Below, one piece after another: positions 11,305-22,940 of a stretch of 64,000 nt of DNA (position 1 is the stretch's first letter; each line of letters starts with the position of its first letter). Source of the stretch: Clytia hemisphaerica (lineage: Eukaryota; Cnidaria; Hydrozoa; Leptothecata; Clytiidae); contig CACVBU010001187.1 in NCBI GenBank assembly GCA_902728285.1, positions 124,001-188,000 of the forward strand. Reading direction: 5' to 3'. Below the pieces are notes generated by a model. It was not told the origin of the DNA. It did no database searches and saw only the letters and a list, made by a program, of their open reading frames with translations. Both the position numbers and the translations under genes were made by a program.

Positions 11305-14300
11305 TTATACAAAAACCTCCATAATGCTTCCCTTGATAATTTCACAAGCACATCCGATTGTTACTGGAACATGAAATTCTTGATAACCACCATCATTTTT
11401 CCATTTCAAAACAGGTTTGACGACAATGACTTTAGAGCAAACACCTTCACTGGTGAAACATGAAATATCTTCACCGTTCCCGCACGTGGTATGAATGAAG
11501 GATTCTGGGTAATGACTGAAAGAAAGAATAAGTGAAAGTAAAAAATATGGAAAGTAACAAGTCAAAATTATTTTTATAGAGAAACAATCCATAAAATAAT
11601 TTCAGAGCACACATGGTATACAAAATATATAAAGAAGAAGAGTCTGCAGAAGAGTCTCTTTAACTCGAACCTCTATAACTCGAATGTCTCCTCAATTCGA
11701 GCAAGTTTTCTCGTCCCTTCAGTTAACAATGACTTATAAACCTTACTTCATAATACGAAATTTCCTTAACTCGAACAAATTTGTGTTCCCCGTGCGTGTT
11801 CGAGTTATGAAGAGACTCAACTGTACTCCTTCGCAATTTTCCTGTTGCGGATCGGAGATTCTATTTCAGTAAACTATAATAATAAGAATCGATAGAAAAT
11901 GGGAGATCAAGGGGAGATGGGAGTCAAGTAAAATCACTAATATTTTAAAGGTTTTGTTTCTAAATAAGAGTCATATCGTTTGCTTACTCATTTTAATTCG
12001 CAAGCTTTTTAACATTGGCCAGAAAGAGGAAAAGAAAAACACTTTTCTGCTTATATCACCATAATATAACAATAGGGAGACATTTTAATGATATGAAATA
12101 TATGAAACGGGAACACTTATGTAAAGATAAAACCTTTAAGTGACTGGTCATGGAATAATGACTCAGCTTCCATGGAGCTGAACCATTGTCTCTCCCAGGG
12201 ACCACTGGTATTAAAAGATGAAATTAAACAATGATGGAGTAATCTACTGGTAAAAGAGTTTCTCAAAAAATACCTGGTTTAACAGAAGAATCTTTTCTTT
12301 AAACCTATTTTTTGCAAAGATCTTTAAAGAAACCTTGCACCATATAAGAAAGTAGTAAAGGCAACTTACTCGCTTGGTAGGTTGATATCATATTGACATG
12401 ATCGACACATGTTGACGGTGTTTCGGTCGTTCCCACTCCCCCTCTCCAGACAATTTGTTCTCAGTGTAGCACGTGCTCCCAAAGTGTTGTGAAGATTCAA
12501 TTCTTCAAGGACAGCTTGCTCTTCTTCCGTCATCCCTATGAGAAATGCACGAGATTTTAAAATAACGTTCACCGAAGTCGTTTTTATATCTATTAAGATA
12601 ATGTTTAAGCTGATATAACAATAGATCTTTATTGTTATAGAACAAAAGAGATTTAAGCATAAGTCCAGCCTCATCTCAAATGAACCCTATGCTTAAGAAA
12701 TAAAAAACATATAGCGTATTTAAGATATAAAGTATTCTTTGCAATTTAATGCGTATCGTTTAAGTACGATCTAGATGTAATGAATGTTATGAGACTCACT
12801 AAAAAAAAAGTACCATAATTCTTACCATTTGTAGAACGTCGTCTTCTGTAACGCTCATTGTTACTGCCAATTGAAGCATGTGGAGTTGATTCTGCTTCTG
12901 ATGCTATCAATGTTGCCGAGTTTTCACCAGAGATGTTCTCTTCTTGAGAAGAATGATCTGAAGTTTGAGGTGTGGTCATTTTTGCTGGAGTATTAGTTGT
13001 TGTATGAACATCTGTATCTTTTGAGGAAGTTGTTGCAGTAACAATACTCTCAGTCTCGGAAGATTTGGTGCTACTTGAAGCTATAGAAATTTGCTCACCA
13101 ATAAATGAAACATCATTGACACAAACACAGAATTGACAAAACCCACTCACGTTTTTCTTAACTGAAGGTTTACAACATTCATCGCAATCATATTTCCCAT
13201 TTCGATTACCAAAACATACTTGATTATCTTTTCGTTTAAATTGTTTGATTTGTCGTTTCAATGTCTTCAGTAATTTATCCGCAGCTGTTTTAACTGATTT
13301 TTCATATAATTTCGGACAAGCTTGGTACCGGACACCTGTCTTGATGACTTTCTTGATATTGTACGTGTTCAGAGCTGCAAAGATTTCGGTCAATGATTTA
13401 AAAGGAAGACCATAAAGATCTGAGAGTTTTCCGATCTTGTATTTGATGAATTTTGAAATGGTGAATGGTAGACTGTCGTCGGTCGGTATGGTTCTGATTG
13501 ATGTGGTTGTGGATGACTTATCTGTTGTAGGTGTTGATTGACCAGTCCCTTCTGTTGTTTCAGAAGTTGTTGTAGTAGTGTTTTTAGTGACGTTGGGGTC
13601 TTGTGTTGTTGTTTTCGTATTGTCTGTTGCTGGTCTTACTGTCGATTTTGTTGTAGAAATCGGTGCTTGAGTCTGTCTTGTTGTAGGTCGTGTCTTTTGC
13701 GTTGGGGTAGGTTGCCTTGTAGCAGGTTCTGCTGTAGTCGTCCTGGACGAGGATGTTGTTATTTCTGTATTGGGTGTTTGTTTTGTTGTTGGTTTTAGCT
13801 CAGTGTTTTCTGTTGCTGAAGAACGTAAAGTTGTTGTCATTTTCGTTGATCGTGGAGGTGTCGTGGGTGTTTTTGGTGACGTGGAATCAGTTGAAGATGT
13901 CTGTTTACTTGTCGTCGCTGTTGTTTGTTTAGTTGTTGTTGGTTGTGGTCTGTCTGATGTTGATCTCGTTGTAGCTGCAGTTTCAGTTTTGGGTGTTGGT
14001 TTTGTTGGTTGAGACGTAGTTGTAGTCGGTTGTGTTGTCGTGGAAGTTGTTGTTGTAATTGTCGTTGTAGATGTTGTTTCATAATCTGTGTAAGCGACAA
14101 CAGGTCGTGTCGGTCGTGTGGGTCGCGTAAACCAGCGAGGCCTGTTACTCGGTCGTACCTTCCAAGCGTTTGCATTCGCATTTGCATTTTGACTATGTAT
14201 TGTTGTTGCACATATTGTGAGTGTCAAGAAAACGACCAAGTGAAGATGCTGTGTGGGACGAAAATGTGAAGAAAAGACATAAGTAATATTACACTTAAAA

Positions 14301-14526
14301 GTATAGGTAACGATAACTATAAATATAGGAAGGAAGAGCTACCACTTCAAAAACTAATTTTTTGCTGTAACTATTTTTCCAAGAATTCTTATGAACCAAG
14401 AAACGAACATAACACAAAAAGAAGATGTTACGATATAATTAAAACTATCAAAAATAATCAAATTAAATTATCTACTTTCTTCGTTTCCATCCTTAAATTG
14501 AAATAGTATAGCAAGGAGCTCACCAT
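11305..14526 (-). CDS. Secreted mucin-domain precursor of an IL-17-like cystine-knot ligand
   Basis: Four coding exons: 14524-14526 (the ATG alone), 12826-14248, 12370-12535 and 11305-11515. All junctions are GT-AG and phase-consistent, giving 600 residues. Residues 1-20 are a signal peptide (HLHLVVFLTLTICATT). A long Thr/Ser/Pro-rich mucin-like stretch follows, likely heavily O-glycosylated, then a Cys-rich patch with DCDECC and CQFCVC, then another Ser/Thr-rich part. A perfect furin-type site RYRRRR ends at residue 472, releasing a C-terminal domain of about 128 residues with eight cysteines. Its features, MCRSCQYDIN, HYPESFIHTTC, VVKPVLKWK and VPVTIGCACE, recall IL-17 (paired Cys, YP, VLR and VxVGCTC blocks). 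Spätzle- or neurotrophin-type knots are the main alternatives. The gene structure is well supported; the family call is moderate. Confidence 0.7.
11651..11826. mobile_element. Pogo/Tigger-like MITE in an intron
   Basis: About 176 bp with inverted ends AGTCTCTTTAACTCGAAC and GTTCGAGTTATGAAGAGACT. The interior has CTCGAA words. It sits inside the last intron of the cystine-knot gene. The CAGTTGAGTCTCT end is typical of pogo-like elements; no coding capacity. Confidence 0.6.
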
Positions 14527-15168
14527 ATTTGTATAACTCCAAACTGTGATTCTTCTTCAAAAATGTTTCTATCGCTCGCTTGGATGTTGACGACTCAATG
14601 TCTGAACAACAATATATTGGAAGAACTTTTATATTTATGTATTATATTCATTGATTGAGTAAAGGAGCTACGTTGTTTATCATTAAACCAAATATGTCAT
14701 CACAATACTGTGGTCAAAACATGATTGCTTTCTAATTAATTAGAGAGATGTCTTTAAATCGAAGTTAGTTGCGGAGGAATTCGATAGAAAATGTGTTTCT
14801 AAGTGTCTCTTTATAAACAGCACGATCAGTTTCCGTACTCCATTCTTCTTTACCATGCGAATTAATTTACCAGAGTTTTTGTAGGTTTCCTTTATTGGTA
14901 GAACGATTGACGTCAAAGCAACGTCTGAAAGGATCTTCAATTGCAAATGAGAAGGTAATTGGTGACTGTTGGTGACCCACAACCTCAATTTCAGTTCAAT
15001 TCCGTATCTTCCATGTTTGGGATCGCGGAAAGTGTACAGTCACTTCAAATACAGTGTTTCCTAACCGACTCCTGCCTAACCTGTACCATCCATCCCATTG
15101 GTGGTTTTTTTTATATTATCGGTTTTTGGATGCGAAGAGTTTGGTACAGGCTAACCCCCGCCGAGCAC
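14527..15168. other. Spacer with one possible exon
   Basis: A minus-strand frame at 14740-14988 ends in a stop and is preceded by an acceptor-like CCTTTCAG, with peptide words such as KETYKNSGKLIRMVKK and KRHLETHFL. It might be the last exon of an undetected gene, but I recognise no family and cannot find its partner exons. The rest is AT-rich and likely includes the promoter of the cystine-knot gene. Confidence 0.3.
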
Positions 15169-15177
15169 CTTATTACC

Positions 15178-15644
15178 TAGACTAGTAAACTAGTCGTTGA
15201 AAACAGACCTATTATACAAAAAATCAAGCTCCAAATAGAAGTTGCGTCTCTTTTCTGAATTTCAACGACTAGAAGTTACTTCCCTCAAAAAACGTTGTTT
15301 AATTTTACAACTTTTTTTAGGTTTTTGAGAATCCATCCAACTTTTTTGACTGAATAATATTTCATAGTAACATTGAACATGGGAACATATAAATAAATGA
15401 GCATTTCTAAAAACGCAATAAACAGAAAGAAAAATAAATGCAATCCCGCACGGGTCAGACATACAGAAATCTGTATGTCTCTCCTTACGATTTTAGGTGA
15501 AGAAAAAAAGGCGTTGGAAGTAGCTTCTAGTCGGTTATTTTCCTTTTCTCTCACGCGCGCTGAATATTTAATTAGTGTTTACATTATTTGATTGACAGTT
15601 TTATTATAAGGTTTTAAGTAATAACCGACTAGTTTACTAGTCTA
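15178..15644. mobile_element. TIR element with TAGACTAG ends and a 9-bp target duplication
   Basis: 467 bp bounded by a 19-bp perfect inverted repeat TAGACTAGTAAACTAGTCG. The flanks are an exact 9-bp direct repeat, CTTATTACC at 15169-15177 and 15645-15653. A 9-bp duplication suggests a Mutator-like element. The TIR itself contains nested palindromes (ACTAGT). No transposase frame. A second family member is at 55646-55779. Confidence 0.85.
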
Positions 15645-15653
15645 CTTATTACC

Positions 15654-16326
15654 TGATTTTCCCATAAAGATTGGCGTTTGCCCTCTGTAAAGCTCTAAAA
15701 CAGCGGCCCTATTTCACATTGGAGATATTGTGAAGTTATAATACCGAAGTCTGAGATCAGGTGCGGTATTTTGAGTAAGCATGCCACCTGTGAGTCGCCC
15801 GTCAGCTTAACAAGAAGAAAGTAATTAAAATATAGGGAATGATAGCCGGCCTTGGAATGCCACCCAAGCATCCCAAGACATGTTCGACTACCTTTATGCG
15901 GGTAAGGCCTAAAATATTTCAGCTGAGCCGGCCAACATGGGGCCTCCCACTGTAATACTTGAGACGCTGTCAGGTGAAATCACATAATCTAAAACTTTCA
16001 GATGTTTTTAGTTATAATACTCTAAAGGCACATCTAGAAACAAATCTTGCGTCAAAATCTTTTTAACAGAGTCATAAGAGGAAAATTTAAACTTGGTAAA
16101 AACAAATTGTTTACAAACAGCATTTCCTTAACACTTGCCAGGAGAATCAATTAATTAATTGATTGATATTTCTAAATGACAGGCGTGTTTCCAACATTTC
16201 ATAAATCACTTTGTTTGCTTTAAGACGAAAATTAAAAAAAAAACATTTTACAAAATTCTTGTTTCCGATGTTGTAAAGATATGGTCTCTCGAAAATTTGG
16301 CAAAGACATTTGAACCTTAAGTAAAG
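15654..16326. other. GC-richer spacer left of the tandem array
   Basis: The part at about 15670-15990 is visibly richer in G and C than its surroundings, with two GCCGGCC words forming a potential stem around 15847 and 15926. No coding frame or known RNA was recognised. The part up to 16326 is ordinary AT-rich DNA. Confidence 0.4.
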
Positions 16327-16472
16327 ACTTAATGTGCTTAAGGGCACGCTACATGTATTTGTTTTTATTGACACTGAATTTAGGCTTTTTAAAACTCAAC
16401 ATGTCAAACTCTTTTTACAAACTTACGTCCACTTTACGTCCTCGAATTGAGGCTAACAATAAAATTTAAACG

Positions 16473-16755
16473 TAAGGCGAAAATAAAAAAAAGTGTAGTG
16501 CTTCCGGAATGCGGGTTAAGGAAAAAAGATCTCATGCGGCCGGCCGGAAAATTTTTTTTTGCTTTTTTTGATAACTTTAAGATCATTGAAATAGAACTTT
16601 AAAGATAACTTTTATGTACAAACAGTATGAAGTAAGCCCTGAATACTAATGTATCAACTACTAACAAACAAAACTTGATCTGCGGCCGGGTCAGAAAAAA
16701 CTTTTTGTTCACCCGGCCAGTTTCCGGAAACACTACATTTTTTTATTTTCGCCTA
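16473..16755. mobile_element. Foldback element with GGCGAAAATAAAA ends
   Basis: Inverted ends TAAGGCGAAAATAAAAA and TTTTTATTTTCGCCTA, with internal complementary blocks (GTGCTTCCGG, CGGCCGG and matching CCGGAAACA). The same element is at the corresponding place in copies 2 (about 20348-20630) and 3 (about 23934-24217), so it predates the amplification. Confidence 0.6.
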
Positions 16756-17213
16756 GAATGCATTTGTTATTGTTGATCCTCGGCTATTCTTATTTTTTAG
16801 TGAGTCTCATATCGTTAATGTCCTGGTTTTTATTTTAAGGGAGAAATTGTTTCTGTTAATTTGAACCTACTTTGCCCAAAATTAAGCTATTTTAAAATCA
16901 GGGTTGTTCTTAAAAGTTTTTTGCGTTTTTCGCTCCACTTGGGGCGCTTACACCCTAAATCGTGTGATTTGCTAACGTGACACTGTACTTTACTCAAAAC
17001 CTACATTCATTGAAGCAACTTGATTTACTCATCGTTTTTCGCAAATTTCATTAATTTCGCGGAGGCAAAATTTGCGCCACATATCTAATTAGCTACCCCC
17101 ACACACACACATAAACAAATTTATGACGTTTTGCTCTGTGTGCGTGACGTTGAAATAACAATAAACACAAACTCAATTTTGGGTAAAACGTATGTAATTA
17201 TTACAGTACTTAC

Positions 17214-18686
17214 GATTAAATTCCTGGCATAATTCACTTGTTTCCATGGAGATTGAATTCCTTTCTGTTACGTCATAGTTGAACCCACCTTTGAATGAAA
17301 AATAAACTATTATTCTTGTGATTTTGATATTCAGAGTATTAAAATCGACCAAGATAGAACAATTCACGATATTCATGACGTAATCTTAATCTTCCAAAAT
17401 ACACCAGACGTTTACTCTTAGGTTCCAAATAAACGGGCGGGGGGAACTAATTACCGGGGGGGTTGGAAATCGTGCTTCTGAAACCCAAAAGTAAGGTAAA
17501 TACACGCTTTTTTTTATAAGAATACACTTTATAAGAATGTCCATGATGAAAATGGGCAAAAAATTAAGAATATGGTAAGAATATCACCATCATTGAATTT
17601 AGCAACTGAACCTAAGAATGTCATTTTTAATGCATTTTAACCTGTAGATTGCCAATTTCGATCTTAACCTAAGAATACCGTAAGAATATTTTTGGATAAT
17701 TTTCGCCAAAAAGTTAAGAATATCCATGATGAAATGAAAAAACACCATTCTTGTAAAAAAAAAAGCGTGTATAGGCTAAAATCAGGCTATAAAATGAGGG
17801 GCCTTCTCTTTGACAGCTGATAATATTCTTAAAAATTAAGAAACGGGGGGAGGGGTCCTAATAAGGTCCAGGGGGGGGGGGTTGAAAAATTTTGGAACTT
17901 TTTTGGGTATTAAACAAAAGGATCACCAAGCAACAAACTGAAGTGCAGTAGCAGTAACATCTTAATTTCAACCTTCCATCAACCCCACGCAATTGTTACA
18001 TGATTTGAGGAGAATTCCCTCATATCAAATATATAATTTGGTCTTATATAAAAACTAGGTCATATATTTTTGTCTATAGTGATACCACAACGACCTTCAA
18101 CTATAGCCTAAATAAAACAGCCATAGCTTATATCTGACTGAGATCAGGGGGTAGGTCGAACGTTTAACAGAAAGTCGGGAAATCAAGATCGGGAGCCCAT
18201 TTATGTGTAAAATTCATTGCTAGTACCTTCGATCTACAAATAAGACGCTGTAGGCATGTTTTGCATAGCTTGCATATTTTGTCTTTGGATGAAGCACAGG
18301 GTGATATTTGAAGATACTTTTATTGTAAAACGGCAAGAGATGTGCAATCCACGATGCATACCTTTGCACGTTGTTTTCTTTATTTGGGTTTAAAGAGTGG
18401 CTTGTTGGTCTGAGTTGGTAAAAGATAGAAGGAAGTATTTAACGCTGAAAATTGCGTCGAATACCTTACTTCAATTTTGATAACTATCAGCCAAACAGGA
18501 AACCCATAGATAGTCATTAAATAAAGTTGATAATACCATCTTTTAGCTTTCGCATAAAGCATGTCGTGAAAACAGTAAAACAGTGAAACACTTTTCTTGG
18601 CAACTCTCCCAATGGCAGCAATCAACCCAGCAGTTATGTAATCCATCATAAAATACCACAAAACCACTTTCAAAATAAACTTCAAC
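17214..18686 (-). pseudogene. Unidentified membrane-protein gene, copy 1, with a mutated splice acceptor
   Basis: Exons at 18465-18686, 18227-18361 and 17214-17288 on the minus strand. The first two are identical in reading to copies 2 and 3: a two-helix hydrophobic segment (KFILKVVLWYFMMDYITAG, then YQLYLMTIYGFPVWLIVI), followed by YASWIAHLLPFYNK. In the third exon the acceptor that reads CATTCAG|AGG in the other copies reads CATTCAAAGG here. The first usable AG is two bases further on. Splicing there shifts the frame and meets a stop after a few codons. Copy 1 therefore probably encodes a truncated product. Upstream and downstream exons were not found, so this could equally be an incomplete gene fragment in all three copies. 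Confidence 0.45.
17503..17769. mobile_element. MITE with CACGCTTTTTTTTATAAG ends, copy 1 only
   Basis: 267 bp, starting CACGCTTTTTTTTATAAG and ending AAAAAAAAAGCGTG, flanked by TA (17501-17502, 17770-17771). Copies 2 and 3 read straight through as GGTAAATATAGGC, so the empty site is visible and the TA duplication is proven. The interior repeats AAGAAT, CATCATGG and complements. The same family is at 60837-61112. Confidence 0.9.
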
Positions 18687-19354
18687 CTATAAATAAAGAG
18701 GAAAAAAGAATTCTACTTAAAATGCATGATTCATTAATCAGTAATTTAGAGCAATCTTTATCGAACCATTTAGTTGAAGACAGTACAGATTCATACCGGG
18801 TGTGCCAAAGATACATCGAAATGTAAACTTGTTAAGCATGTTAAGCGTGTTAAACGTGACTTAAGAAAAAGAACGAGGGATGGGAAAATACTAGGGGCTA
18901 TAACCTGACAGTAACAAAAAAAGATACATCGTAGAATACCTGTTAATAACACGAAGTACGAATTAGACGGAAAGGTGATATGAGAAGGTTAGCTACAGAA
19001 TATTGTATTATGATGAATATTGTCATTTATATCTTTGAAGTAAGTTGTTTAAATTGTTGGTCCCGCCCCTTAACCGCGACCCACGCTAAGATTATAGCCC
19101 AACCGACCTTATCTAACTTTATCACCCTCAGATAAAAGTTCTATAATAATAAAAGGCCATTGAAGCGAAGGTCTTTAATTGTGAATTTAAATTTCACAAA
19201 TTTGGAAAATCTTAAAATAACTTACTAACTGTTAAGGGATATCTTCAGACGTTGTCATTTCTCATATTGTTATGTCTTTACTGCTGCGTGTGAAAGGATG
19301 AAATATACACATTAATACGAAGAAAAGACTTCAAAAATCGAGTGGGACATGATA

Positions 19355-20184
19355 CCGGGTGCGCCACAAAAAAGTTTCTCTCTTTAAAACTAATTTTCTA
19401 GGAATCTAAAAGCTTTAAAAGAACCATTCCTATTTCATTGGAAAGAAGAAAGATAAACTTAAATTTTGATGGGTCATTTATTGAATTCGATTCATTAGAT
19501 CAAAAGTTATGCTCAATTGAATAAAAAAGTTACTTTCAGAAAGTGCTCGAAAACGTCGAAAATCGACCTATCAAATTTTTAGATTAAAATTGGTAATTGC
19601 AATAGCCTTTACATGATTAAAAGCATTTTTCAGTAATTTAAACACATAAATTTCGAAACTGAAATGCCGAAAGGGTTTAAATCTTCATCAAAATCACTTT
19701 AATTTATTTTTACCGAAAATTTTCTCCGATTTTTGGTTTTAGATTGGATAAAGTTTATGTAAGGCCGGATATATCTCGAAAGCCATATTTCATGGATTTT
19801 TATGAATTTTACCAGATTTTTTGGCCTTTTTGAACAAATGTTCCTCCTTGTATTGAGATACAACCTTCCTTTACATAACAAAAGGTCATTTAGACAGCTA
19901 ATTATCATTTTTAATGACTGAAACGAAGATAATGATGTATTATGTAATTATGCTTCTGTTTAATTTGATAGGTAAAATTTTAACGTTTTTGAGCACTTTC
20001 AGAAAGTAACTTTTTTATTTAATTGAGCATAAATTTTGATCTAATGAATCGAATTCAATAAATGACCCATCAAAATTTAAGTTTATCTTTCTTCTTTCCA
20101 ATGAAATAAGAATAGTTTTTTTTTAATTTTTAGATTTCTAGAAAATTAGTTTTAAAGAGAGAAACTTTTTTGTGGCGCACCCGG
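19355..20184. mobile_element. 830-bp TIR element, in copy 1
   Basis: It begins CCGGGTGCGCCACAAAA and ends with the complement. Inverted arms are about 205 bp with few mismatches. It is flanked by TA on both sides. Copy 3 has the empty site (GACATGATAGTATAG near 26515-26530), which shows a two-base TA duplication as in Tc1/mariner elements. A 69-codon minus-strand frame at 19699-19908 shows no transposase motif, so it is non-autonomous. Confidence 0.9.
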
Positions 20185-21064
20185 TAGTATAGTAGGTCAA
20201 CTTAATGTGCTTAAGGGCACGCTACATGTATTTGTTTTTATTGACACTGAAGTTAGGCTTTTTACGAACTCAACATGTCAAATTCTTTTTACAAACTTAC
20301 GTCCACTTTACGTCCTCGAATTGAGGCTATCAATAAAATTTAAACGTAAGGCGAAAATAAAAAAAAGTGTGGTGCTTCCGGAATGCGGGTGAAGGAAAAA
20401 AGCTCTCATGCGGCCGGCCGGAAAATTTTTTTTGTTGCTGTTTTTGATAACTTAAGATCATTGAAATAGAACTCTAAAGATAACTTTTATGTAAAAACAG
20501 TATAAAGCAAGCCCTGAATACTAATGTATCAACTACTAACAAACAAAAATTGATCTGCGGCCGGGTCAGAAAAACTTTTTGTTCACCCGGCCGGCTTCCG
20601 GAAACAATGCATTTTTTATTTTCGCCTAGAACACATTTTTTTTTTGTTGATCCTCGGCTATTCTTATTTTTTGGTGAGTTTCATATCGTTAATGTCCTGT
20701 TTTTTATTTTAAGGGGGAAATTGTTTCTGTTAATTTGAACCTACTTTGCCCAAAATTAAGCTATTTCAGATTTAGGGTCACCCACTTGGGGCGCTCGCAC
20801 CCTACATCATATCATTGGCTAACGTGACACTGTACTTTACTCAAAACCTACATTCATTCAAGCAACTTCCTTGATTTACTCATCGTTTTTCGCAAATTTC
20901 ATTAATTTCGCGGAGGCAAATTTTGCGCCACATATCTAATTAGCTACCCCCACACACAAATGTGAACAAATTTATGACGTTTTGCTCTGTGTGCGTGACG
21001 TTGAAATAACAATAAAAACAAACTCAATTTTGGGTAAAACGTATATAATTATTACAGTACTTAC

Positions 21065-22272
21065 GATGAAATTCCTGGCATAATTCACTTGTTTCCATGG
21101 AGATTGAATTCCTTTCTGTTACGTCATAGTTGAGCCAACCTCTGAATGAAAAATAAACTATGATTAGATTCTTTTGATTTTGATATTCAGAGTGTTAAAA
21201 TCGACCAAGATAGAACAATTCACGATATTCATGACGTAATCTTAATCTTCCGAAATACACCAGACGTTTACTCTTAGGTTCCAAATAAACGGGCGGGGGG
21301 AACTAATTACCGGGGGGTTGGAAATCGTGCTTCTGAAACCCAAAAGTAAGGTAAATATAGGCTAAAATCAGGCTATAAAATGAGGGGCCTTCTCTTTGAC
21401 AGCTGAAAATATTCTTAAAAATTAAGAAACGGGGGGAGGGGTCCTAATAAGGTCCAGGGGGGGGGGGTTGAAAATTTTGGAACTTTTTTGGGGTATTAAA
21501 CAAAAGGATCACCAAGCAACAAACTGAAGTGCAGTAGCAGTAACATCTTAATTTCAACCTTCCATCAACCCCACGCAATTGTTACATGATTTGAGGAGAA
21601 TTCCCTCATATCAAATACATAATTTGGTCTTACATAAAAACTAGGTCATATATTTTTGTCTATAGTGATACCACAACGACCTTCAACTATAGCCTAAATA
21701 AAACAGCCATAGCTTATATCTGACTGAGATCAGGGGGTAGGTCGAACGTTTAACAGAAAGTCGGGAAATCAAGATCGGGAGCCCATTTATGTGTAAAATT
21801 CATTGCTAGTACCTTCGATCTACAAATAAGACGCTGTAGGCATGTTTTGCATAGCTTGCATATTTTGTCTTTGGATGAAGCACAGGGTGATATTTGAAGA
21901 TACTTTTATTGTAAAACGGCAAGAGATGTGCAATCCACGATGCATACCTTTGCACGTTGTTTTCTTTATTTGGGTTTAAAGAGTGGCTTGTTGGTCTGAG
22001 TTGGTAAAAGATAGAAGGAAGTATTTAACGCTGAAAATTGCGTCGAATACCTTACTTCAATTTTGATAACTATCAGCCAAACAGGAAACCCATAGATAGT
22101 CATTAAATAAAGTTGATAATACCATCTTTTAGCTTTCGCATAAAGCATGTCGTGAAAACAGTAAAACAGTGAAACACTTTTCTTGGCAACTCTCCCAATG
22201 GCAGCAATCAACCCAGCAGTTATGTAATCCATCATAAAATACCACAAAACCACTTTCAAAATAAACTTCAAC
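21065..22272 (-). CDS. Unidentified two-helix membrane protein, copy 2 (partial exon set)
   Basis: Three exons in phase: 22051-22272, 21813-21947 and 21065-21141, with GT-AG borders (acceptors TTTATAG|G, CAAAG|G, CATTCAG|A; donors AAG|GTATTC, AAG|GTACTA, ATC|GTAAGT). Together they encode about 144 residues: two membrane-spanning stretches, then a polar part with PFYNKSIFKYHPVLHPKTKY and VDRRGWLNYDVTERNS. The first exon starts in phase 2 and the last ends in phase 1, so more exons must exist on both sides or the gene is a fragment. I do not recognise the family. Clean frames in exons A and B across copies favour real coding sequence. Confidence 0.5.
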
Positions 22273-22940
22273 CTATAAATAAAGAGGAAAAAAGAATTCT
22301 ACTTAAAATGCATGATTCATTAATCAGTAATTTAGAGCAATCTTTATCGAACCATTTAGTTGAAGACAGTACAGATTCATACCGGGTGTGCCAAAGATAC
22401 ATCGAAATGTAAACTTGTTAAGCATGTTAAGCGTGTTAAACGTGACTTAAGAAAAAGAACGAGGGATGGGAAAATACTAGGGGCTATAACCTGACAGTAA
22501 CAAAAAAAGATACATCGTAGAATACCTGTTAATAACACGAAGTACGAATTAGACGGAAAGGTGATATGAGAAGGTTAGCTACAGAATATTGTATTATGAT
22601 GAATATTGTCATTTATGTCTTTGAAGTAAGTTGTTTAAATTGTTGGTCCCGCCCCTTAACCGCGACCCACGCTAAGATTATAGCCCAACCGACCTTATCT
22701 AACTTTATCACCCTCAGATAAAAGTTCTATAATAATAAAAGGCCATTGAAGCGAAGGTCTTTAATTGTGAATTTAAATTTCACAAATTTGGAAAATCTTA
22801 AAATAACTTACTAACTGTTAAGGGATATCTTCAGACGTTGTCATTTCTCATATTGTTATGTCTTTACTGCTGCGTGTGAAAGGATGAAATATACACATTA
22901 ATACGAAGAAAAGACTTCAAAAATCGAGTGGGACATGATA

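Larger units (their letters stand above)
16327..20199. repeat. Tandem unit, copy 1
   Basis: First of three direct copies of one unit, beginning ACTTAATGTGCTTAAGG. This copy is longest (3873 bp) because it alone carries the MITE at 17503-17769, and like copy 2 it carries the 830-bp element at 19355-20184. It differs from copies 2 and 3 at many bases in its left half but matches copy 2 in its right half. It contains three minus-strand exons of an unidentified membrane-protein gene. Copies are in the same orientation with no spacer between them. Confidence 0.95.

Noticed and set aside
13538-14012. Cys- and Val-rich plus-strand frames
   Set aside because: Antisense shadows of the Thr-rich mucin exon on the minus strand.
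15670-15990. Possible 5S rRNA-like or structured RNA
   Set aside because: The words CTTGGGATGCTTGGGTGG and CTGATCTCAGA on the minus strand loosely recall 5S rRNA boxes, but they are in the wrong order and spacing and no overall fold could be traced.
18780-18860. Upstream exon MYLWHT joining the amplified gene
   Set aside because: It fits the phase, but the sequence CCGGGTGTGCCAAAG looks like a transposon end related to the 830-bp element, so the apparent donor is probably chance.
19699-19908. 69-codon frame inside the 830-bp element as a transposase remnant
   Set aside because: No DDE/D motif, no helix-turn-helix pattern, and it lies within AT-rich DNA where such frames arise by chance.
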